Below are positions 17,089 to 26,234 of a stretch of 51,179 nucleotides of DNA, piece by piece. The stretch is taken from the NCBI GenBank assembly GCA_018334675.1, contig JAGXLL010000001.1:1-51179 (forward strand), given 5' to 3'. The notes under the pieces were generated by a model that saw only the letters and a list, made by a program, of their open reading frames with translations, was not told where the DNA came from and ran no database searches. The position numbers and the translations under genes were made by a program. Source of the DNA: Bacteroidales bacterium (lineage in GTDB: Bacteria; Bacteroidota; Bacteroidia; Bacteroidales; UBA12077). The first letter of the stretch is position 1; each line of letters begins with the position of its first letter.

Positions 17089-17110
17089 TCGTTTCTTGAA
17101 ACATAACCCC

Positions 17111-17686
17111 ATGAGCCACAACTATAAACTGCATATCAAAAACATGGTGTGCCCAAGGTGCATCATGGCTGTGAAGGATATCCTGGAAAACCAGGGCATA
17201 CCCTACATCGATGTCAGGCTGGGTGAGGTGATCCTCCAGCATCCCAAAGAACAATATGATCTCACCGGGCTCAAAAAAGAGCTTCATGATGTGGGTTTCG
17301 AAATGATAGAAGATCAGCAGGTGCAGATTGTTGAGCGGATTAAGAACATCATTATTGAGTGGGTCCGAAGCCCGCAAAATCACAAAAAAATATACAATTT
17401 CTCCGATTACCTGGCCGAAACCTTTGGGAAGAACTATCATTACCTGAGCAACATTTTTTCGTCAAAGGAGGGGATCACCATTGAGAAGTACATGATCCTG
17501 CAACGGATCGAATATGTCAAGGAACTGTTGATCTATGACGAATACAGTCTGAGTGAGATCGCCTGGAAACTTAACTACAGCAGCGTGGCCCACCTTTCCA
17601 ACCAATTCAAGCAGGTGACCGGTTTTTCACCTACCGCCTTCAAGAAGCTGCAACACAAGGACCGAAAGTCGCTGGATCAGCTTTAA
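17111..17686 (+). CDS. AraC-family regulator with N-terminal HMA metal-binding domain
   Basis: Residues 1-75 form an HMA-like fold with a Cys pair (NMVCPRCIMAVKDIL), and residues 85-185 are an AraC-type double helix-turn-helix (FSDYLAETFGKNYHYLSNIFSS, then LSEIAWKLNYSSVAHLSNQFKQVTGFSPTAF, broken here for length). Such fusions are known beside copper genes in Bacteroidota, and the natural inference is a transcription factor that senses Cu(I) directly and controls the downstream HMA and CopA genes. A TTG at 17096 is in frame, but the ATG at 17111 gives the expected N-terminus. It follows the first HMA gene by 22 bp. Confidence 0.9.
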   Translation: MSHNYKLHIKNMVCPRCIMAVKDILENQGIPYIDVRLGEVILQHPKEQYDLTGLKKELHDVGFEMIEDQQVQIVERIKNIIIEWVRSPQNHKKIYNFSDYLAETFGKNYHYLSNIFSSKEGITIEKYMILQRIEYVKELLIYDEYSLSEIAWKLNYSSVAHLSNQFKQVTGFSPTAFKKLQHKDRKSLDQL

Positions 17687-17869
17687 CCCGTTTTTCTGAA
17701 CAATCGTTTTTTGAATCCATGATTGGGTTTTCTTATAACCAGATCCTCGTTTTGCTCCCCGGTATCCTAAAAGTCATCATGCCCACAAAAAAAAAGTCCT
17801 TCTGTGGATATATCCCTGATGGCGGGTCTAAGACATCAGTTATGATAAAAGTATAAACCTTTCTCCGGA

Positions 17870-17907
17870 AAATGTAAAACATTTATTTTCAGTAATTTGT
17901 AAATTTG
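17870..17907 (+). promoter_or_regulatory. Candidate operator and promoter upstream of the SHOCT gene
   Basis: A perfect 6-3-6 inverted repeat AAATGT-AAA-ACATTT (17870-17884) lies 15 bp before TAAATTTG (17900-17907), an exact match to the Bacteroidota -7 core TAnnTTTG. The repeat covers the place where the -33 element would lie, so a bound repressor or activator could act there. The neighbouring AraC-type regulator is a candidate, but AraC proteins more often bind direct repeats. Confidence 0.4.
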
Positions 17908-17961
17908 TGTAGTCTGTTTTGTCGAAATGAACCGATGTAGAATTTAAAATCAATATTATTT

Positions 17962-18189
17962 ATGATGCAAGGAATAGGACATGGTATGGGCATCGGAATG
18001 GGATGGGGCTGGATCATCGGCCTCCTCCTGCTGGTGCTTGTCATTTGGCTGGTGGTAAGATCCACCGGTCAAAACGCTTCTTCAGCGAATGAACCTGAAG
18101 AGACAGCTCTGGACGTTTTGAAGAAACGCTATGCCAGGGGCGAGATCAGCAAAGAGGAATATGAGGAAAAGAAAAAAGACCTGATGTAA
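17962..18189 (+). CDS. Small membrane protein with SHOCT domain
   Basis: The 75-residue protein starts with a glycine/methionine-rich stretch (MMQGIGHGMGIGMGWG), followed by a membrane helix (residues 17-33) and a C-terminal SHOCT motif (ALDVLKKRYARGEISKEEYEEKK). SHOCT segments are short oligomerisation modules found on many bacterial membrane proteins. The Met/His-rich N-terminus could touch metal, which suits the copper context, but this is inference. It is separated from the AraC regulator by 275 bp that contain the candidate promoter. Confidence 0.85.
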   Translation: MMQGIGHGMGIGMGWGWIIGLLLLVLVIWLVVRSTGQNASSANEPEETALDVLKKRYARGEISKEEYEEKKKDLM

Positions 18190-18411
18190 AATAAAAGCAC
18201 CGGCTACCGGGGCGACGGAATGATTCTCGTCGTTCCTGTGGATGAGGCACATAAGATCCGGACCGATGAAGAGGGCATGGATTCCATATGATACTGGAGA
18301 CAAAAATGTGTAAAACTCGGCCAAAATTTTGAAAAACATTTCTCTGCTCCTACGGTTTAGTTGAATGAATTAAAGATTTCTGTGTCCATTGCAATAAAAC
18401 TTTAGGAGCCA

Positions 18412-18636
18412 ATGAGAACCTTACGTTTTAAGACCAACCTGAAATGCGCCGGATGTATGCATGCCATCAAGCCTTATATGGATGAGATAGAAGGCATACA
18501 ATCCTGGGATGTGGATTTGAACAGTCCCAATAAAATTGTGGAAGTAGTAACAGCATCCGCCGATCCCGAGGAGATCCGGAAGGCTATAGAAAGAGGTATT
18601 AGTGAAGCGGGTTACACCGTGGAACTGATGAACTAA
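18412..18636 (+). CDS. HMA-domain copper chaperone-like protein
   Basis: The 74-residue cytosolic protein is a single HMA domain: [20 protein letters not shown] with the CAGC metal pair, then [18 protein letters not shown] and a final helix. It resembles the HMA protein at 16861-17088 more than the domain inside CopA. An AGGAG at 18404-18408 lies 3 nt before the ATG. The copA gene starts 17 bp after its stop, so it most likely hands Cu(I) to that ATPase. Confidence 0.92.
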   Translation: MRTLRFKTNLKCAGCMHAIKPYMDEIEGIQSWDVDLNSPNKIVEVVTASADPEEIRKAIERGISEAGYTVELMN

Positions 18637-18653
18637 GCAAAGGAGCGTTTAGA

Positions 18654-20867
18654 ATGATCAAGAGCAACTATAAAGTAGAAGGGATGCATTGTGCTTCTTG
18701 TGCTGCCAGTGTGGAGAGTATGCTGGGAGCTCAGGAAGGTGTTGAGCAAGCCCGGGTGAACTTTGCCGATGAGTCCGTTTGGGTGGAGTATGACGATCAG
18801 GTTGTATCTGCCGGTAAGCTGAAGCAGTGGGTTCAGCAGATCGGCTATGACCTGTTGGTGGATGACCGTCCCGACCTGGAGGAAGAGCAGGCCAAGGAGC
18901 GCAGCAAGCTGAAACGGGCCCGAAACAATGCGCTGTTTGCCATTGTCTTTTCATTGCCGGTGTTTGTGATATCCATGTTTGTTCCCAACATACCCTATGC
19001 CAATTGGATCATGCTGGTTTTCACCCTTCCGGTGATTGCCTGGTTTGGCAGGGAGTTTTTCCAGATTGCCTGGAAACAGGCCCGGCATTTGTCCGCCAAC
19101 ATGGATACCCTGGTGGCCCTGGGTACCGGTGCAGCCTTTCTTTTTAGTCTGTTCAACACCCTGGTCCCCGACTATCTTCAATCCCGGGGCCTCACCCCGC
19201 ATGTATACTATGAGGCTGCCTCCGTGATCATCTCCCTTATCCTGTTGGGGCGTTACTTTGAAGCCCGGGCCAAGAGCCGCACCTCCGATTCGATCAAGCG
19301 GCTGATGGGCCTGCAGGTTAAGACGGCCCGCGTGGAACGTGATGGCCGGGAGATGGAGATAGCTGTCGACCAGGTACAGGTGGGCGATATCGTGATGGTA
19401 CGCCCGGGCGAGAAGGTGCCCGTAGACGGGGTGATCACACAAGGCTACTCCTCTGTCGATGAGAGTATGATCACCGGTGAGTCCCTGCCGGCTGAGAAGC
19501 AGGAAGGCGACCGGGTGATCGGTGCTACGATCAATAAAACCGGAACCTTCCGGATAAAGGCGGAAAAGGTAGGTTCCGACACCGTCCTTTCGCAGATCAT
19601 TCGTATGGTACGCGAAGCACAGGGCAGTAAGGCGCCGGTGCAGAAGCTTGCCGACCGCATCGCGGCCATCTTCGTTCCGGCAGTGATTGCCATTGCCCTG
19701 GCCAGTGCCCTGGTGTGGTATCTGGCAGGGCCCTCCCCACAGCTGACCTATGCCTTCGTGACGCTGGTTACCGTTCTGATCATTGCCTGCCCCTGCGCCC
19801 TGGGTCTGGCAACACCTACCGCCTTGATGGTAGGCATTGGTAAGGGTGCCGAAAACGGTGTGCTGATCAGGGATGCTACCATACTTGAAAAAGTGAACCA
19901 GGTGGACTCCATCGTGGTGGATAAAACCGGTACCATCACCACCGGTCAGCCCGTGGTCAGCGACATGCAATACCTGGGGCAGGGAGATAACCGCGAACTG
20001 CTGAACCTGGTATATACCATCGAGTCCCGATCCGATCATCCCCTGGCCGGGGCCATCACCCGCTATCTGAGTGATAATGCCTATAATGGCTACGATATTG
20101 GTGAATTTGATTATCTCAGCGGCCAGGGCATACGTGCTACCCTAAAGGACGATGAATTCCTCATAGGCAGTCACAGCCTGATGGAAAAGAGGCAGGTACG
20201 CATTCCGGAAAAAATCGCACCCAGGGAACAATCTGACGGCGATCATGTGGGCTCAAGGGTTTATGTGGCCAGGAACGGACAAGTGGAGATGTTATTCAGG
20301 ATCGAAGATCAGATCAAACCTACATCAATACGGGCCATCCGCGATTTGCAGGACTCGGGCATCGAAGTTCACATGATGACGGGCGATAACGAGCAAGTGG
20401 CAGCTGACATAGCCCAGAAAACCGGCATACACAACTACAAGGCAGAAGTGATGCCCGAAGATAAGCTGGCCTACGTCAAAGCACTTCAGCAGAAGGGCCA
20501 CAAGGTAGCTATGGTGGGCGACGGCATCAATGATTCGCCGGCCCTTGCCCAGGCCGATATTGGCATTGCCATGGGCCAAGGGACAGATGTGGCCATAGAA
20601 AGTGCCCAGATCACACTGGTGAAGGGTGACCTGGAGAAGATACGCTCGGCCATCGCCTTATCCCGCTCCACCCTGCAGACCATCAAACAAAACCTTTTCT
20701 GGGCCTTCTTTTACAATATCATAGCTATACCCATCGCTGCGGGCGTGCTCTACCCGGTGAACGGATTCCTCCTGAATCCCATGATCGCCGGAGCAGCTAT
20801 GTCATTCAGCTCGGTCTCCGTGGTGATGAACAGCCTGAGGCTTAAGCGCAGGAAACTATTTGACTGA
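18654..20867 (+). CDS. copA: Copper-translocating P1B-type ATPase
   Basis: The 737-residue protein pumps Cu(I) out of the cytosol using ATP. In order: an N-terminal HMA domain ([13 protein letters not shown], Cys 13 and 16), the first membrane segments, an actuator domain with DESMITGES, the ion-site CPC (379-381) in [13 protein letters not shown], the phosphorylated aspartate in DKTGT (D423), the SDHPLAG nucleotide-binding motif, TGDN, and the hinge [10 protein letters not shown]. The closing membrane pair ([18 protein letters not shown], then [20 protein letters not shown]) is complete. A strong Shine-Dalgarno sequence, AAAGGAG (18639-18645), sits 8 nt before the ATG, which is unusual for this phylum. 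It is coupled to the HMA gene before it. Confidence 0.97.
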   Translation: MIKSNYKVEGMHCASCAASVESMLGAQEGVEQARVNFADESVWVEYDDQVVSAGKLKQWVQQIGYDLLVDDRPDLEEEQAKERSKLKRARNNALFAIVFSLPVFVISMFVPNIPYANWIMLVFTLPVIAWFGREFFQIAWKQARHLSANMDTLVALGTGAAFLFSLFNTLVPDYLQSRGLTPHVYYEAASVIISLILLGRYFEARAKSRTSDSIKRLMGLQVKTARVERDGREMEIAVDQVQVGDIVMVRPGEKVPVDGVITQGYSSVDESMITGESLPAEKQEGDRVIGATINKTGTFRIKAEKVGSDTVLSQIIRMVREAQGSKAPVQKLADRIAAIFVPAVIAIALASALVWYLAGPSPQLTYAFVTLVTVLIIACPCALGLATPTALMVGIGKGAENGVLIRDATILEKVNQVDSIVVDKTGTITTGQPVVSDMQYLGQGDNRELLNLVYTIESRSDHPLAGAITRYLSDNAYNGYDIGEFDYLSGQGIRATLKDDEFLIGSHSLMEKRQVRIPEKIAPREQSDGDHVGSRVYVARNGQVEMLFRIEDQIKPTSIRAIRDLQDSGIEVHMMTGDNEQVAADIAQKTGIHNYKAEVMPEDKLAYVKALQQKGHKVAMVGDGINDSPALAQADIGIAMGQGTDVAIESAQITLVKGDLEKIRSAIALSRSTLQTIKQNLFWAFFYNIIAIPIAAGVLYPVNGFLLNPMIAGAAMSFSSVSVVMNSLRLKRRKLFD

Positions 20868-20936
20868 TTCTATTCCGTCCGTTGGCGGGAGAACGATATC
20901 GACCTCTTTTTTTTGTTCAATTTAAAACCAATCGTT

Positions 20937-21350
20937 ATGAAGACACTGATGATGAGTCTTACCATGATCACAAGCATGCTCCTGCTGATGCCTGCACAGA
21001 GCCAGGCCCAGGAATGTGAGAATGAAGCAGACAAAGTGAAGGAAAGCAAGAAGCAGCTTACAGAATGCGCCTCTAAGGAAGGTTATGCAAAAACAGCCTT
21101 CCAGGTCGACGGCAACTGCTCCATGTGTAAAGAACGCATCGAAGAAGCTGCCACACAGGTGGAAGGCGTAGAAGAAGCCTCCTGGGATGCCGAAAAAGAT
21201 CAATTGACCCTGGCCTATCATAAAAAGCAGGTAAAATTGATGGATGTACACAACAAAATTGCCGGTGCCGGCCATGATACCAAAAAAGTGGCAGCTACCG
21301 ATGAAGCTTACCGGGCATTGCCCATGTGCTGTAAGTACAGGGAAGAGTGA
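20937..21350 (+). CDS. Exported HMA-domain protein (periplasmic copper-binding candidate)
   Basis: From the ATG at 20937 the protein has 137 residues with a Sec signal peptide (MKTLMMSLTMITSMLLLMPA, cleavage near SQAQ). The mature part has a lysine/glutamate-rich helix, then an HMA domain with the metal pair in VDGNCSMCKERIEEAA, and a C-terminal CCKYREE tail with two more cysteines. It is inferred to bind copper delivered to the periplasm by CopA. A TTG further upstream is in frame but would place the signal peptide internally. It follows copA by 69 bp and precedes a strong inverted repeat. Confidence 0.88.
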   Translation: MKTLMMSLTMITSMLLLMPAQSQAQECENEADKVKESKKQLTECASKEGYAKTAFQVDGNCSMCKERIEEAATQVEGVEEASWDAEKDQLTLAYHKKQVKLMDVHNKIAGAGHDTKKVAATDEAYRALPMCCKYREE

Positions 21351-21381
21351 GGTTGAACCCTCTCCCCGTATCCTAGGTAAA

Positions 21382-21433
21382 ATGAACAGGAAAAATCCAT
21401 GCCGCCCAGTCGGAATGGATTTTTCCTGTTCAT
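21382..21433 (+). terminator. Long perfect inverted repeat closing the copper island
   Basis: ATGAACAGGAAAAATCCAT (21382-21400) is perfectly complementary to 21415-21433, with a 14-nt loop. The A5 and T5 runs lie inside the stem, so a shorter ATCCAT/ATGGAT hairpin followed by TTTTT can form on either strand, as in bidirectional terminators. It lies 31 bp after the stop of the exported HMA gene. Confidence 0.65.
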
Positions 21434-21531
21434 AGACCGCCTGAGATGTTTGTGGGCGATTATTTTCATTTTTCTATAATAATCCCTATATTTCTCCTGT
21501 TATTGACTTATGAACCGTACAGATTAAAACC

Positions 21532-22236
21532 ATGACAACCAGCAATGTTTTAAGCGGATCGGGCTCCATTCGAAAACGGGAGTTCGTCCGCAATGTTAAG
21601 ATTAAATCCCTGAAAAACTACATGATCCTTGAGTCGGTCGATCCATTCCCGGAAGCCCACCTGCGACACAAAAGCCACTTTGTAAAGTTTTATTACATCC
21701 CCATCATCGCCCAGAATTTGAACCAGGATATTAAAATTGCAGCCACATCGGCTGAAAGCAGAATAGGTAATGAACTGGCATCAGCCCTGGGCGATATCAC
21801 CATCGGCGACACCACCTACCACAGTATCCGACTGCGGAACATATCCCCGCAAGATTTGCCATCTATCATTAAAGCCTATGAATATGAAGGCATCACCATG
21901 GCCCCCTCCGGTGAAACCATAAAGGATTATGCCCAGATCACACTCGACAAGTTCTTCCACCTCGAGGAGATCCAGCGGGGTCTCTATATTGACCTGGATG
22001 ATGCCCAGATCGGATACGTGGAGACGCCCAGAAGACTTGATTGGGAAGAGCTGGAGGAGATCACGGAAAAAGTGAAGTCCGAGGCCGAACATACCAATTT
22101 CGACCGGGCCTTGGGTACCATTTCCAAACATGGTGAAAATATCGAAGTGATACGTATCTATGCCCCTAATATGAATGAGGCCATTCTCATAGAGATCGGT
22201 TACTTCTATAAGAAATATATACCTCAGGAGCAGTAG
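21532..22236 (+). CDS. Conserved-looking protein of unknown function, paired with the LuxE-like gene
   Basis: The 234-residue protein has no signal peptide or membrane segment and an even mix of helix- and strand-forming stretches (NLNQDIKIAATSAESRIGNELA, shown here shortened, and a C-terminal EVIRIYAPNMNEAILIEIGYF strand region). I do not recognise the family. The next gene starts 2 bp after its stop, which suggests translational coupling and a shared role. Candidate roles linked to the acyl/adenylate chemistry of the LuxE-like partner cannot be decided from sequence alone. Confidence 0.8.
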   Translation: MTTSNVLSGSGSIRKREFVRNVKIKSLKNYMILESVDPFPEAHLRHKSHFVKFYYIPIIAQNLNQDIKIAATSAESRIGNELASALGDITIGDTTYHSIRLRNISPQDLPSIIKAYEYEGITMAPSGETIKDYAQITLDKFFHLEEIQRGLYIDLDDAQIGYVETPRRLDWEELEEITEKVKSEAEHTNFDRALGTISKHGENIEVIRIYAPNMNEAILIEIGYFYKKYIPQEQ

Positions 22237-22238
22237 AG

Positions 22239-23243
22239 ATGAGGTTGTATGAGGATCCCAAAGAAATTGAAAAGCATATATTTAGCCGAAACTCTGAGGA
22301 ATCGTTCCGGCAGTTGGCCCTGTCGGAATTCTTTTATCAGTATGAACACAATCCTGTATACCGCCGGTATTGTGATTTGATTCATATATCTCCCCGGGAT
22401 GTTGATGGCATCTGGAAGATACCTTTCCTGCCGGTTGAATTCTTTAAGACCCAACACGTGCTGGCCGGCGATCCCGTGTGGGAGCAGGTGTTTACCAGCA
22501 GCGGAACAACAGGAACGGAGAAGAGCTGCCATTATGTGAAAGACCTGCGCCTGTACCGGCAGAGTTTCCTTCGGACTTTTGAACATTTTTACGGGCCCAT
22601 AGGCGATTATTGCCTGCTTGCCCTATTGCCCGGTTACATGGATAATCCCAATTCATCCCTGATATTCATGGTTCGCGAGCTTATTGATGATACAGGCCAT
22701 CGCGAAAGCGGTTTTTATATGGATGACCGTGAGAAACTGACGAATAAGCTCCGGGAACTGGAAAAGAAAGGTCAGAAGACCCTTCTGCTGGGTGTTAGCT
22801 TTGCTCTGCTTGATTTGGCAGAGGAGTACCGGTTGAATTTGCAGCATACCCTGGTAATGGAAACCGGCGGGATGAAGGGCCGCCGCAAAGAACTGACGCG
22901 TCAGGAGCTTCATCAGAAAGTTCAGGGAGGACTGGGAGTGAATCAGGTGCATTCCGAATACGGGATGGCCGAATTGCTCACCCAGGCTTATTCAAAAAAA
23001 GATGGACGATTCCACACCCCACCCTGGATGAAGGTGATGATCAGGGATTATGACGATCCCTTCGACTGGGCCGGGCAAGGAAAAAGCGGGGGAATCAATG
23101 TGATTGATCTGGCCAACCTCTATTCCTGCCCGTTTATAGAAACCAAAGATATCGGGAGAATCTTTGATGATGGCTCCTTCGGGGTCCTTGGACGCTTTGA
23201 TGAGAGCGACGTCCGGGGATGCAACCTGCTTGTCATCGAATAA
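22239..23243 (+). CDS. LuxE/acyl-protein synthetase-like enzyme
   Basis: The 334-residue protein matches the LuxE family of the adenylate-forming enzymes. The phosphate-binding loop SSGTTGTEKS is at residues 87-96, with VNQVHSEYGMAELLTQAY (the aromatic/glutamate adenylation motif) later and FIETKDIGRIFDDGSFGVLGR near the end. LuxE activates fatty acids as acyl-AMP; homologues outside bioluminescence, common in Bacteroidota, probably activate carboxylates on surface or secondary-metabolite precursors. No luxCD partner is present. It is convergent with the peptidase gene, with 12 bp between the stops. Confidence 0.88.
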   Translation: MRLYEDPKEIEKHIFSRNSEESFRQLALSEFFYQYEHNPVYRRYCDLIHISPRDVDGIWKIPFLPVEFFKTQHVLAGDPVWEQVFTSSGTTGTEKSCHYVKDLRLYRQSFLRTFEHFYGPIGDYCLLALLPGYMDNPNSSLIFMVRELIDDTGHRESGFYMDDREKLTNKLRELEKKGQKTLLLGVSFALLDLAEEYRLNLQHTLVMETGGMKGRRKELTRQELHQKVQGGLGVNQVHSEYGMAELLTQAYSKKDGRFHTPPWMKVMIRDYDDPFDWAGQGKSGGINVIDLANLYSCPFIETKDIGRIFDDGSFGVLGRFDESDVRGCNLLVIE

Positions 23244-23255
23244 AAAACCTATTTA

Positions 23256-24389
23256 TTACAGCCCCAGCTTCTCTGCAATATCTTCGGGTATGGCGTCTTT
23301 ATGCACCATGATGGCTACGGTGTTCAGCCGGATATAAGGCTCCGACATGTTGAGAAAGCCGTCAAAAGCGTTGCTGTCAGTGTCCCAGGAGTTTTTTGTC
23401 ACGTAATAACGGGTGCCGTTTTGGTCCTCAACGAGTCCGGTAAGATGCATCAGGTGGTCGTCGGTCATGGTTTGGTTGTTGAATTGTTTCTGACGCAGCT
23501 CCTGTGTGATCTTCATCTCATCTGCCGGGTGCTCTTTGAAATGGCTGTGCTCCCCGGCGGGTACCACGGCTACCCCGCTGCCATGAGAGAAACCTTCGCT
23601 GCTGACATCACCGTCCCAGACAATGGAATAACCTTGCTGCAGGCTGTGATCCATCACCTCAACCAGCTCATTCAGCGGCAGGTTGTGGTATTTTTTGTGG
23701 GCCCAGTTGTCAGGCACTTCCAGGTCAAATGCACTATACCAGGGGTGGTGGGTGAAGGAGGTTAGTTCCACATAATCCTCGTAGTCGAGATCCAGTGATT
23801 CGGCAAACGTGGCGGGCGTGTAGGTTTCACCTTTGTATTCGAATTTTTCGGGTGCCTCTCCGAAATAGGTGTCCAGGGTTTGGGCAAAAGCATCATCCCA
23901 GGCCGTCGTCAGAGGCCCGCGGCGTTTTTCAATCAATGATTCCAGGTAACCACTCATCACCGAGACCACTTCGCCGTGGCGGTGTTCTTCGGTGCCATAC
24001 TCCAGGCCGGGGTATACTTTTTCGGGGACGATGCCGTGCTGTTCCAGCTCAGTAATGGCATCATGAGCCTGTCCACCCTGGTTGAAGTTGTTGTGGCCGT
24101 GAAAACGCACGTAATCCTTTGCTTTCTGCATATAGGTATGCCGAACCAGGTACATCTCCGAGAGATCATGTTCCGGCTGGCCTTTCCGCAGGAGTTCTGT
24201 TTCCAGGAAAGAAACGGTGGCGAAACACCAGCAGGTACCTGAACTTTGCTGATCTTTGACAGGGGAGGTCTCCAAACGCACCACATCGGTGAACTCATAG
24301 GTCTGGTTATCCTCCTGTGAGCGGGCCGGGTTCCCTATAAGTAAAGTGAGAACAAATGTGATCGATGCAATCTTAATCCAGTTTTTCAT
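23256..24389 (-). CDS. Exported C1-family cysteine peptidase (bleomycin hydrolase/aminopeptidase C type)
   Basis: A Sec signal peptide (residues 1-24, ending NPARSQ) precedes a papain-like domain of the PepC type. The active site is visible: DQQSSGTCWCFA with the catalytic cysteine at 53, the histidine in DDHLMHLTGLVED, and the asparagine in VTKNSWD. It should hydrolyse peptides from their N-termini outside the cytoplasm. At 377 residues it is shorter than cytosolic PepC (about 440-450). Its start overlaps the end of the DUF502 gene by 17 bp, so the two are translationally linked. Confidence 0.92.
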   Translation of the reverse strand: MKNWIKIASITFVLTLLIGNPARSQEDNQTYEFTDVVRLETSPVKDQQSSGTCWCFATVSFLETELLRKGQPEHDLSEMYLVRHTYMQKAKDYVRFHGHNNFNQGGQAHDAITELEQHGIVPEKVYPGLEYGTEEHRHGEVVSVMSGYLESLIEKRRGPLTTAWDDAFAQTLDTYFGEAPEKFEYKGETYTPATFAESLDLDYEDYVELTSFTHHPWYSAFDLEVPDNWAHKKYHNLPLNELVEVMDHSLQQGYSIVWDGDVSSEGFSHGSGVAVVPAGEHSHFKEHPADEMKITQELRQKQFNNQTMTDDHLMHLTGLVEDQNGTRYYVTKNSWDTDSNAFDGFLNMSEPYIRLNTVAIMVHKDAIPEDIAEKLGL

Positions 24390-24975
24390 AATTCGAGTTT
24401 TTATAGTTAAAACTTGCTACACCTCCTGAGACGATGAATTTCATCACTTCTGCCGGCGGGCCGTCGATCTTGCGGACGTCCTTACTGGGAACAATGAACA
24501 GTTCACCCGACCAGTTGTAGGAGTGCGGGAAATAAACGGCTACTTTAGCCCCTCCCACGCCGAGGTTGCTCACATCTTCCTGCGTGAGGAAGCCTATTTT
24601 CTCCAGGTCACTCACCGCATTGACCCTTACCAGTACAGGTTGGTTGAACTTTCCCTCTTTACCTACGAACCCGGTAAAGATGTCCTTGAAAGCTGAATTC
24701 AGAAGCTTCAAAAAGGGCACCCGATCAAGCAGCCGGCCTAAGGTTAGCTTCACCGGCCGGGCAATGATGGTTTGCCCTATGAAACCCAGCAGAGCCAGTA
24801 AAAGGATGATGGCCACCACGCCAACTCCGGGAATATTGAAGTGGAAAATTTTCTGAATATAGGGCTGAAGCAATCCATCCATAAATTTCAGAATGTTGTA
24901 CAGGATGAAGATCGTTAAGCCCAACGGGGCTATGATTAAAAGCCCCTGCAGAAAATAGTTGACGAATTTTTTCAT
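24373..24975 (-). CDS. DUF502-family membrane protein
   Basis: The 200-residue protein has two membrane helices (about 8-28 and 50-70, GVVAIILLLALLGFIGQTII) separated by MDGLLQPYIQKIF, followed by a soluble domain with PVLVRVNAVSDLEKIGFLTQEDV, YFPHSYNWSGELFIVP and a closing MKFIVSGGVAS. This is the DUF502 pattern, a widespread membrane family of unknown function. Its last codons overlap the start of the peptidase gene. Confidence 0.9.
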   Translation of the reverse strand: MKKFVNYFLQGLLIIAPLGLTIFILYNILKFMDGLLQPYIQKIFHFNIPGVGVVAIILLLALLGFIGQTIIARPVKLTLGRLLDRVPFLKLLNSAFKDIFTGFVGKEGKFNQPVLVRVNAVSDLEKIGFLTQEDVSNLGVGGAKVAVYFPHSYNWSGELFIVPSKDVRKIDGPPAEVMKFIVSGGVASFNYKNSNYEKLD

Positions 24976-25133
24976 GACCTGATCGGTTTATGGGTTTTGA
25001 CATTCAGAAACGGTTCAGGATTAAAACAGAAAACATTTTTATACCTGAAGATTTTATTTGTCTTTTCCTTTGCCCTTTCCTCTGCCTGTCTGCCCGCCCA
25101 TGAGGACCCGATGAGCCGGGGAACAGCCCGGGA

Positions 25134-25505
25134 TTAGCTACCGGGCAGGAAAGCATCGGGTATGTGCTCCAGTTTATGCTGGTTGTTGGCGAAGAGAATG
25201 ATGATCACATCAAATCGAACTTCTTTTTTGATGGAGAACTGATGCACGTATGCTTCCGCAGCTTCCACCAAAAAGCGTTGCTTTTTCCTGGGTACCATGC
25301 CACCCGGTGCTTCCAGGTATCCTCCTGCACGTGTTTTGACTTCCACAATGATCAGAAAACGGTCATCTTCGGCAACAATGTCGATCTCCTTTTGCCGGTA
25401 ATACCAGTTTTTGTTTAAGACAAGAATGCCTTGATCTTCAAGGTACCGGGAGGCCAGGCGCTCGCCCATGCGCCCCAGTTCCGTTTTCTTATCGAGATTT
25501 TTCAC
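25134..25505 (-). CDS. yraN: YraN/UPF0102 endonuclease-like protein
   Basis: The 123-residue protein shows the UPF0102 signature: GRMGERLASRYLEDQG, then NKNWYYRQKEIDIVAED, LIIVEVKTRAG and VRFDVIIIL. The D-ExK arrangement is that of a restriction-endonuclease-like fold; family members are thought to act on branched or damaged DNA, but their role is not settled. The start codon is GTG at 25505; an overlapping ATG two bases upstream leads straight to a stop. It is divergent from the exported protein gene at 25572. Confidence 0.92.
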   Translation of the reverse strand: MKNLDKKTELGRMGERLASRYLEDQGILVLNKNWYYRQKEIDIVAEDDRFLIIVEVKTRAGGYLEAPGGMVPRKKQRFLVEAAEAYVHQFSIKKEVRFDVIIILFANNQHKLEHIPDAFLPGS

Positions 25506-25571
25506 ATCAAATTGAAACTTTCATACACGGTATTTCGAACAAAGGAACGCAGGCTACAGAAAAGCAAAATT

Positions 25572-26234
25572 ATGCAAATTTTACGAAAAAGTCTATTTCT
25601 GCTTGTTTTCCTACCCCTTACATGCTCCTTGCTGGGACAAAATTTTGAGGGGAGCATCACCTTTGTCAAGAAGTCATTCTACGATACCACCTTTCATCAT
25701 TACTATGTAAAGAACAACCGCATACGCATCGATAAATATGAGGAGCAGGGCGGCCAACTGATAGAGACCCTGCTGGTGGATCTTCAGGAAGAGACGGTAA
25801 CGGCAGTTAATCCCCAAAAGAAGCTCTACAGACCTCTGAGCATTGCCCCCGATAAAAAGATCCCCAACGAAGATTTTAAGGTGATCAAGACAAAGAATTT
25901 CCGCCGCATTAACGGAAACAAATGTTACCAGTGGCGCGTAAGGAACAGAAAGCTAAACAGCGAGATAGCCTATTGGGTGGCGCCTACCCGCTTTGATTTT
26001 TATGGTGATTTGCTGAAGCTGCTGAAGCGAACGGAGCGCGCTTACCGTTTTTTTATGCAGATACCCGATAATGAGGGATATTTTCCCATGCTATCGGTGG
26101 AGCGGACTTTACTGCGGGATGAACGGGAGCGCCTGGTGGTGAAGGATATCGTGAGGGATAAGCTCAGCAAGGCCCTTTTTACCATACCCGAGGACTACAG
26201 GGAGTTGTTGTTCAGTCAGCAAATTCAAGAGTGA
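25572..26234 (+). CDS. Exported DUF4412-like protein
   Basis: From the ATG at 25572 the protein has 220 residues with a signal peptide (LFLLVFLPLTCSLLGQ). The mature domain is a series of strands: FEGSITFVKKSFYD, YYVKNNRIRIDKYE, LLVDLQEETVTAVNPQKKLYRPL, NGNKCYQWRVRN and ERLVVKDIVRDKLSKALF. This layout, with an early GxI and a central KxYxPL-type segment, resembles DUF4412 proteins of Bacteroidota, of unknown function in the envelope. The frame is open further upstream, but those residues lack sense as a leader. Its last 23 bp overlap the convergent LD-carboxypeptidase gene. Confidence 0.8.
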   Translation: MQILRKSLFLLVFLPLTCSLLGQNFEGSITFVKKSFYDTTFHHYYVKNNRIRIDKYEEQGGQLIETLLVDLQEETVTAVNPQKKLYRPLSIAPDKKIPNEDFKVIKTKNFRRINGNKCYQWRVRNRKLNSEIAYWVAPTRFDFYGDLLKLLKRTERAYRFFMQIPDNEGYFPMLSVERTLLRDERERLVVKDIVRDKLSKALFTIPEDYRELLFSQQIQE

